Shown here: positions 21,516 to 28,587 of the stretch, one piece after another
How positions within the stretch are numbered: the first letter of the stretch is position 1
Layout of the letters: each line of letters starts with the position of its first letter
Assembly (NCBI GenBank): GCA_001579985.1
Contig: LRSR01005432.1
Coordinates: forward strand, 1 to 28,587
Source: Hypsibius dujardini
Lineage: Eukaryota; Tardigrada; Eutardigrada; Parachela; Hypsibiidae
Reading direction: 5' to 3'
Length of the DNA: 28,587 bases
Translations under genes and position numbers: made by a program
The notes under the pieces: model-generated
The model's database searches: none
Told to the model about the DNA's origin: nothing
What the model saw: only the letters and a program-made list of their open reading frames with translations

Positions 21516-22698
21516 TGATCTGGCTATATACGACGATCTGCGCGGGAGCAAGGACCACGAGCCAGCTGTCCAGCTACATACCCATTTCAAAATATCCAGA
21601 GAGCCAGATAGACAATGGAACGGACTTGATGGCAGGGGCAGCCAGTCGATCAACTAAATTGAGAAACCAACTGTCGTTTACGGCTGACCGTCGGTCAATC
21701 TCTCCAGGAAGCAGTCAGTCCGTCGGCCTAGCAGGCCTTACAACAGCCCATCTTGATTATCCGACATCAGCGTTGTGTTGCTGAGGTGTTTACACTAAAA
21801 GTACTGTTATAAACCCTGAGACGTCCTGTTCTCCCTTCGAGGACCCGAAAGTACTGTGGACCTTACGATACACGAGAATAACGAGTATTGCTTTTCGGAA
21901 TTATATCTTGCACAACAATTGAGAGAAGCCAAGATCGCAAGACGATGTAAAGTAGACTGAATAAAAAAATGGAAATCAAAGCGAGAAGTCGAGTCTCGAA
22001 CCGAGCTTCAAAGACACAACCTGATCGGACAGACATGACTGCAATGGGTACAGACGTGATTATAATCAAGGAGTGCATTCTTGAATCGACACAGAAACCC
22101 CATTTGCACAAGACAAGATCGAGAACAATTAGCGTTGGAGAATAACAGTATGATTACATGTGAGCGATATGAGAAAGATGAGAATCAATCTCGGAATACT
22201 GAGCGGCAAATCCATCAACAAATTCGAACGTCTTAATCCTTGGCTTATTTCAAATGAAAAAAATTTCATGTGCGCTACATCGTAGTGTTGCAGCTCTGGC
22301 CGAGGGTTTCACACTCCACTCACACTCACACTGGGTGGTTGCCTGTTCGAGCCCGGGCAGTAATAAAAGTTTTATCTATTCTGTAGTCTTACGGCTCCCG
22401 ATCGTCACGGCACCGCACGCTGCTTGTCTGTACGGCCAACTGGTGCTGTTGCCTATCTGACCGGTCCACTGGTAATCCTTTCTACTCGAATGGCAGGCTG
22501 CCCTCATTCATTTGTATCACGTGATTGAACTATCGAGCGTCTCGGACCGTCGAACCATCGAGTCATCTTCCCATTCTATCCCCGTAGATTATTTGCTTCG
22601 TCATCTTACTTGACTCTCCCTCACATATATCCATTACTACAGTACCTCACATGAACACTTTCAAAACATTTCTAGAGATAAACCGAGTTCTCTGCACA
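21516..22698. other. Convergent spacer between receptors A and B
   Basis: It lies between the 3' ends of A (plus) and B (minus). Contents: a tRNA-like element (22290-22365) and a TACAGTAC site at 22638. AATAAA at 21960 could serve A, but it is 445 bp past the stop and therefore weak. The 89-residue frame at 21515-21784 shows no homology that I recognise. Confidence 0.5.
22290..22365 (+). ncRNA. tRNA-derived, SINE-like element (pol III A and B boxes)
   Basis: An A-box-like TGGCCGAGGGT starts at 22297 and a perfect B-box GTTCGAGCC at 22345, 48 bp apart, close to tRNA geometry. The acceptor and T stems do not pair well, so it is not a functional tRNA. A TAATAAAAG stretch follows, as in many SINE tails. 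I infer a SINE head or tRNA pseudogene. Confidence 0.45.
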
Positions 22699-24845
22699 TT
22701 ATTGGCGGCGCTCCTCCAAAAGATTCTTTGCGATGATGAGAAACGATAAGACCGTTGTCCATATCTGCAAGGATATCAAAGAAATTCGTGTGGCAGTTCG
22801 GAAACAAGTCTGCAGGCGGTTGAATTTTTTTGTCCACTTTAATGTTTTTCGAGAATATGCTCGACGAATTTTTGAGATAGGACAAGGCTACAGGCGATGT
22901 GCTTAAACGAGCCTCAAATTGGGTTACAAGCCGAAACTGGCCTACAGCCCGGCATGACCTCCATTGTTAAAGATTTTAAGGACCAGGCATGAGGACTCAT
23001 AGACTGAAGTTTTAAGGATTTCCGTCCGATTGGCTTTGGGCCATTTTGTTCAAAAACTTTCCACTTCAGGCTAAGGTTGGCCCCATCTGAGCTCCAGACT
23101 TCAAATCCCTGCTGATGGCTATCATGGTGCCAAATGCATCGGCCCTGTCCTTATGTCGTATCCTCTCAGCTTTTCCCTTCATTCGCCAATTTTCAGATTC
23201 TGTCAGGGAATGTGAGTAATTGCCCAGTGAGCCATATTATCTTATTAAGAATTTGATTTGGTGACCTCTTATCCTGTGCGACGCAAAAGACAGAGAAGAC
23301 ACAGTTGCTACAGTCCGGACTCGAACTGGCGACTACCTGCGCCAGAAGCGAGTGTCATTCCGGTAGATCACAGTATCAATACTAAATATAGTGCAAGTTT
23401 TCGCCTTTTCACTACGTTTGTCGTGGTAAACACCCCCCGGTTTACTACACCTGCAGAATCTAGTCTTGCAACTACAGGCCTTACCGCTACCTAGACCTAA
23501 TCACCGTACAGTTTTCTTACCCCAACCAAATTTCCCCTTGAGAAATTCATCCTGGAAAGGCGACAAGTATTGTGACGACAAGCCAATTCGAACTGCCGTA
23601 ACCGCCGGAGTAGATCCCACAACTAGACAACAGTGAAATACCGTTCCATTATTAATATGGCTGAACCGCATCTTTCACAGGGTACAGTACCTCATGTTCT
23701 GCTTCGTGTTGCCGGCTTTTGTAGCTGACTATGGTAATAAGAATCCGTGCAACCTTCGCAAGACCTTCGACCTTCAAACCAAAAGCTAGTGCGCCCTGTT
23801 TTAGGAATTGTAGATGACTCGATCACCTCGGAGAGGGATGACCTACCTCCTCCTTGACCATAACCATTGGTACAGGAAAGACAGTTGCGTACAAGCCATA
23901 TATCAGTACGCTTCCAGTGACATACACATACTGGACGGGTGTGTCGGCGTACCGAAGGACCCATGATGCTACGATGAGCAAAGTCAACACATCGAAAGTG
24001 TGAGCAGTGAAAAAGAACCAGCCCATGCCGCTGTGAATGGTCTTAGCAAAGCGGTTTGCGTCCATTAGCATCTGCTCCCATTGCCCCAAACGGTGGATCT
24101 GTCGTTCCATGTGGATTCCGGTTCTTTCTGCTAGTGTTTTGCAATCCAAAAGGTCAATCTCACGCTGCAGTTCACGCGTGAGGGTACGAAGCATTTTATG
24201 CAAGAGTAATGTAGCAAGAATGCCGTACATGTAAATCTGTTGACACAGTAAGAACGGCACGAAGTGAAGAGCAAAGTGCAGGATGATCCACTGCCAGGTG
24301 TAGAGCAGATCAGCCAACGGGGACGGGGGTTGATAGCCAAAGACGCCGTAGTTGGTGGATACCAAGGTGACGTTGGGATTTTTCGCAAAGAAAACCGTCC
24401 AATCGCAGACATCCCAGATAAATTGGAGACCAAACACGGCGAACAAGGTGGTTCTCGCAAGTCGTCGATGTTTCGTTAACAGCACTGGGGAGTTCGTATA
24501 GAGACGACGCAGATGCTTTGTTGCTTCCTTGTGGATGGGCAACCAGTAGTTGTAGCTTACCAAACCGACCAGCAGGAGAAGGAGACAGCGGAGGTTTATT
24601 ATTATGTTGGGAAGTTTCGTCATAACAACGACGAGCCCTGAGTGTTCCGGTTGCAGACATCGGTACACCAGGCGAATTGCTCTGAGAATGAGCTGTGATA
24701 AACAGCCGAAGAAAAGCCCTATCGCAAAGTAATGTCTAATGGTATCAATGAGAGCAGTGGGACGGGATAAGTTGGGTAAGAAACCACAAAACGCCAGCAA
24801 CCTATAGAGGGGTAAAACGTTCTCAACTGTTTCAGTTCTTCTCAT
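22699..24845 (-). CDS. Receptor B: gustatory-receptor-like (Gr/GRL) 7TM protein
   Basis: Four exons: 23847-24845, 23691-23771, 23521-23622 and 22699-22764, giving 415 residues, all introns phase 0. An in-frame Met at 24911 would add 22 residues; I prefer 24845 because it puts FCGFLP nearer the N-terminus, as in A and C. Exon 1 has six hydrophobic segments and the shared words INLRCLLLLL, VPFLLCQQIY and YGLYATVFPVPMVMV. Exon 2 (27 aa) has GLAKVARILITIV. Exon 3 (34 aa, five shorter than A and C) has FELACRHN and FSRGNLVG. Exon 4 (21 aa) has IWTTVLSFLIIAKNLL, membrane segment 7. Intron 3 (756 bp) contains a sense-oriented tRNA-like element. It is convergent with A. The closest relative here is pseudogene D. 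Confidence 0.85.
23306..23377 (-). ncRNA. tRNA pseudogene / tRNA-derived element in receptor B intron 3
   Basis: On the minus strand an A-box-like TGATCTACCGG starts at 23370 and a perfect B-box GTTCGAGTCC at 23326. The 44-base spacing is exactly that of a tRNA (positions 8 and 52). The flanks GATACTG and CTGTAGC pair at five of seven acceptor positions. The D and T stems pair poorly, so it is probably a tRNA-derived SINE or pseudogene and not a working tRNA. Confidence 0.5.
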
Positions 24846-24911
24846 TTTAGCACAACAGAGGACGAGATCACCTTCAACAGCTGCCTCTTGTTTCAGGAAT
24901 ATCATTTCCAA

Positions 24912-26308
24912 TACCAGTACTCTTCGATGTGTTGTCTACAATTCAGACGAATGTTTCGCACGAATATGGACCTAAGGTTTTGAATAATGCACCCAATGTG
25001 CCCAGCATTTTAAAAATATGAGAGTGGGATCTCGCACCCGCATCTACTCTCGCTAAATGCCGTATGAATGAATCCCGCGTTTAATGCCTGTTCTCTCGAG
25101 TAAACTTGTATAAAGTCGTGTGAAAACTCTTTTGATCATTGGGGAATTATTTTTGGCATAACGTAGTTCGATCTCCAAGTACACAATGCATGCAGAGCTT
25201 TGTTAGTCCATCGCCAGTTCCATGTGTGTCTGGTTATCATCAGGATAAGTGTTTTGCCATGTGTAGAGACTCCTCATGTGAATCCTGACGCCGTACATTA
25301 TGAGGAGGCCATTCTGACAAGGGAATTTTGCAACTCTCCAACACGAAATCTTGAACTGTTTTTAATTTTAACAGATGGTCCGTATTTTCAGAATCGTATG
25401 TAGAAAAGCAAGAACTAAATACAGTCAGGCCCAAGCTGTCCTCCGGTTGCACAAAAACAAGTATGCGCATGCAGTTCCAGTTATGGCAGGCCGATAGAGT
25501 CAATCGGTGACTCACTAGCAAGCTGAAATTAAAGTTTTGGCTACCTTGGCCAAACAACAAATGCAAAAGATAAGGATCAGTATTTCGTTTGGACAATTCC
25601 CTGTTAAAAGTACACGCAGCCGTTACTTGAAAGCTTGAGGGAATTGTTGTTACACTGATTTCAAGTGACTGAACATCTGTTTGCTACAAGTGTCACTGCC
25701 CTCTGGACGAAATTTCATTTTTCTAACTTATTGATTGTTGAATGATCATGGCGTTTGGAAAGCAAATCCCTCGGGATTCCCTTGTTCTTTTAAATTTGTT
25801 AATCTTTGACAGTCTTTTTGAGTTCCGTAATTACTGCGGTGTTGGGAGTTCGTGATTGGTCGGTAGGCATGGCTTGCTTGACCAGAAGTGTGCATTTAGG
25901 AGAGGAGTTTGAGTCATTTTTTAAGTCGTGAAACGCACGAACCGGAGAACAACTTGGGACTGACTGTAGAAAACGACAGTGCTACCTTCACACAATTCCT
26001 CTTTGGACACCTTCGGTCATCAACCTGGGCCAAAAAACCGAGAGATTTCGAGAGGTATGGGCAGTCACCATTGTGGGGAAAACGTCTAGCCATGTTGAAA
26101 AGAGAGGAAAGAGTGTCAAGAGAAAAGATTTGCTTCACAATACCTTTGTAGAGGTTGCGCGTCTTGCAGGCCCCGCTGTAATACAGTACCATTAACGTGA
26201 TACGAGACTAAAGCTAACTATCCTGTAATGCAATGACCTGAAATTTCCATTTACGGCAGCGCTCACGAAAAAAAGGTGCATGCAATAAAAATTGCACTGC
26301 AGCTTTCG
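24912..26308. other. Spacer between receptors B and C
   Basis: It holds the B promoter (near 24850-25100) and the C 3' flank. It contains a copy of the dispersed repeat (25187-25249) and a TACAGTAC site (26182). Open frames such as 25240-25596 and 25914-26192 (minus) show no family resemblance and no receptor exon signature. Confidence 0.45.
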
Positions 26309-28040
26309 CTAACTACAATTCAACGCATACGACGTGACATTAGACGAATATAATTGAGGTGCAGTGTAGTGGCCATGGAGGAGCTGGTTGGCGAGCAGTA
26401 GAAACGATATAACAAAAGTCCAGACCTGTAGATAAAGAGAACTGGTTAATTAGGAGGGCTCCCCATCCCTGCTGATTTAAGTCCGGCACACCACAAGAAT
26501 TTTCCTGCGACAGGCTTGACCCTCTACAGTTTTGGGGCACGATGTGTAATTCCTACGTGTTAAGGTCACCAGGAAGATAGCCGAAACCGGCAAGGTTAGT
26601 AATGTTTCTAATTAAAATATAATTTCTATTTTCACCACCCTTCGCCTTTTATGGAACGCAGGATGAAAGTGTCTAATGTAGAACGCTAGAATTTGCGTAG
26701 ACGCTAAACGGTTTGATTGGCTTACAGGAATACCGACGGAGCTTTCTTACCGAAACTAGCAAACCTCGTGTGTAGTGAAAGTATTCGTTTCCGCTGAAAA
26801 GAGCCACGTTATTGCGGCATGTCAGCTCAAATATGTGGAAGTTTTCGGCTAGTTTTCGTGCGGATATCTTAGGAGAAAAATTTTGCTTCATGAAATACTG
26901 CATGGCTCATGGTTAAATATTCATTTGCTATAATCACCCGTTCCAAAACCTCCATCCGATCGGTCAATCCATGGAACAAGTAACTCAGTGTTTGGGCACG
27001 GTCCGACAGTTCCGCGCTCTGACAAGATTGATACGTTGAAATCGGTTCTGAAGTTCACATGACTTAAACTCGTTTTACTGTACCCGTTCCAGTGCCAGGA
27101 CCATTGGCAAGGGCCAGACCGTGCTATATATTCCAAAAATGCAGACAGTAACCGCAATGTAGGCATACATTAAGGGAGGGCTTGATGAGTTCAGACTGAG
27201 TAGTTTAGCCGACTTGCAGAGAAGGCAAGCCGTGTCAGCGACAAAGGTGCAGAGAAAGACTCCTCCGAACGTCTCATTAATAGCATCCCTCACCAACATT
27301 ACAAGCAGATGAACCTTCATCCAACGTCCGAGATCATACTCTGACCGTGCAAGTAGTTCAGAGGTTAGCAGTCTTTCGGCGCTGATTCGATCGATTACTT
27401 CGCCCATCTGTACACCTAGCATTCGAATAATATCATAGAGTAGCGTCACCATTAGAACTGCAGAAGTGAAGACATGGAGTGACAAGACGAACGGCAACAT
27501 CTCGAATATGAACTGGAATATACAATAGTGCCAAACGCGCATCCCCTTCATGAGAGCATCGTCCAGACATTCTCCGAAGTACCCATAACCTTTATAGCTC
27601 CAGGCAAATGCATACCAGCAAACGTGACTTACAGATGAGAGCACTAAGACGTACAAGGCCGTCGCTTGAAGTTTTTTTGCGTATTTGTTGGTTTCAGGAC
27701 CAGCCACTCGGATGAGCTCTGCCAGCAGCCCACATAGTTTATTCCATTCAGTCGGCTTAAAAAACAGAGTTGCAAGCACGCAAAACGATCGAATTGCCAT
27801 TGCGGTGTACGGAACATTGGACATGGTAGAGAGCAACCCGGTAGAGCCGAACGACTGCGTCGCGGGATATATGAAGCTTAGCATTAGCCTAGTGACATTG
27901 GCACAGGCTTGAAACGCCGCACCGCATAGTATGACCACAGCAACACAACTGCGGAAATACCCACAAGCGGATAACCGCAATCGCCGGGAAACAGGTATCA
28001 CTCCTAGAAACTCCATCAAAACTTCTTGACTTGTCCTCAT
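26309..28040 (-). CDS. Receptor C: gustatory-receptor-like (Gr/GRL) 7TM protein
   Basis: Four exons: 27084-28040, 26938-27018, 26751-26867 and 26309-26425, giving 423 residues, all introns phase 0. Exon 1 starts MRTSQEVLMEFLGVIP and has six hydrophobic segments with LPFVLSLHVF, INETFGGVFLCTF and FGIYSTVWPLPMVLALER. Exon 2 (27 aa) has LSDRAQTLSYLF. Exon 3 (39 aa) has FELTCRNN and YTRGLLVS. Exon 4 (38 aa) has VWTFVISFLLLANQLL, membrane segment 7, and a short tail ending in Cys-Ser. Exons 2, 3 and 4 have the same lengths as in A (81, 117 and 117 bp), although A is on the opposite strand and the sequences are very different. Intron 2 is only 70 bp. It lies in tandem with B in the same orientation. 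Confidence 0.85.
26426..26750 (-). other. Receptor C intron 3 (325 bp)
   Basis: The donor GTAAGA follows a TCG codon and the acceptor is ATCTACAG. Both ends are phase 0. No nested feature seen. Confidence 0.7.
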
Positions 28041-28587
28041 CCTTGGGTCTACTCAAAGGCCTGCAGAGTACAAGCGTTACTTCATGCGCTTGGGTGAATG
28101 CTACGACATTTTTTTATCACGATGAGTATCAATTCGGGCACGAAAGTTCTCCAACTTCTCAATTTTATGGGCCGAGCGACCCTGATTACCACCTGCAGGC
28201 TGCCGCTGGACTTGTAGAAATATGAACTGCTCACGCTAGGCTATTAGCGGACACGTATTGAAGTTCTTCAAACTCAATCGTCACGTGTATACGCACCAGG
28301 GCAGTATCCGTAAACTGCCATTAGGTTTCGGCTAACAAACTAAAAAGAGGAAAGACCAAGTCAGAAATATTGCTAGAGCAGCATAACGTAACGTATTAGA
28401 TCTTTATTTGCGTTACGTAACCTGAGAAATCCATCAGTACGAGCATGGGAGAGTAGTTTGAAAAAGCGGCGTTTATTACTGAATGGGCCTTGCGATCTCC
28501 TTGGTGATGCATGCCCCCTCCTACCCCAAGGGAACATCCCAGGGCGGCAACTAAATCTGTTTTCCGAGTCAGCAACCCTATTAGGAA
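28041..28587. other. 5' flank of receptor C, to the window edge
   Basis: No coding exon supported. It should contain the C promoter. A short inverted repeat lies at about 28385-28420 (arms ACGTAACG and CGTTACGT). The 64-residue frame at 28031-28225 overlaps the start of receptor C on the other strand and has no visible homology. Confidence 0.4.

Noticed and set aside
24037-24660. Open frames within receptor B exon 1 on both strands
   Set aside because: Shadow frames of the receptor coding sequence.
1-28587. CRISPR arrays, bacterial operons or ribosome binding sites
   Set aside because: Introns, pol III-type elements and animal protein families show this is eukaryotic nuclear DNA. The tandem repeats are microsatellites without unique spacers.

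Overview
This is animal (eukaryotic) nuclear DNA. Its genes are split by many GT-AG introns, most of them short, and the intergenic DNA carries microsatellites and tRNA-like repeats. The proteins are recognisable but strongly diverged. The layout (about one gene per 4 kb) and a cluster of insect-type gustatory-receptor-like (Gr/GRL) genes suggest a fast-evolving ecdysozoan, arthropod- or tardigrade-like. The species cannot be fixed from this sequence. All gene models below were built by hand from splice sites, reading-frame continuity and family similarity.

Left part (1-13,858), three genes. (1) A BTB-BACK-PHR-type protein of the BTBD1/2/3/6 group lies on the minus strand. It starts at 3300 and runs off the left edge. 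It has one GC-AG intron and a poly-aspartate tract. (2) A complete ten-exon ERGIC2 (ER-Golgi cargo receptor) gene lies on the plus strand, 5120-8098. (3) A six-exon EHMT/G9a-like gene lies on the plus strand, 8958-13858. It has ankyrin repeats and an intact nine-cysteine pre-SET, but every catalytic motif of the SET domain is degenerate, so it is probably a pseudo-methyltransferase.

Right part (14,233-28,587), a cluster of Gr/GRL seven-transmembrane receptors. There are three complete four-exon genes: A (plus, 19394-21515), B (minus, 22699-24845) and C (minus, 26309-28040). A fourth, broken copy D is a minus-strand 3' fragment at 14233-14772. In each complete gene one long first exon carries six membrane segments. 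Three small exons follow, all joined by phase-0 introns; exon 2 is exactly 81 bp in A, B and C, and the last exon carries membrane segment 7. This three-intron, phase-0 C-terminal layout is the ancestral arrangement described for the insect chemoreceptor superfamily. The usual terminal TYhhhhhQF motif is replaced by a WTxVhSFLhhA-like motif. B and D are the closest pair; A and C share a longer C-terminal tail.

The rest is mostly non-coding. It holds CAGA/CTGT microsatellites close to splice donors, a degenerate repeat of about 20 bp upstream of ERGIC2, an AT palindrome, two tRNA-derived pol III-promoter-like elements, and a recurrent TACAGTAC/GTACTGTA motif concentrated in the receptor region. 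The stretch 14,773-19,393 has no gene I can support.
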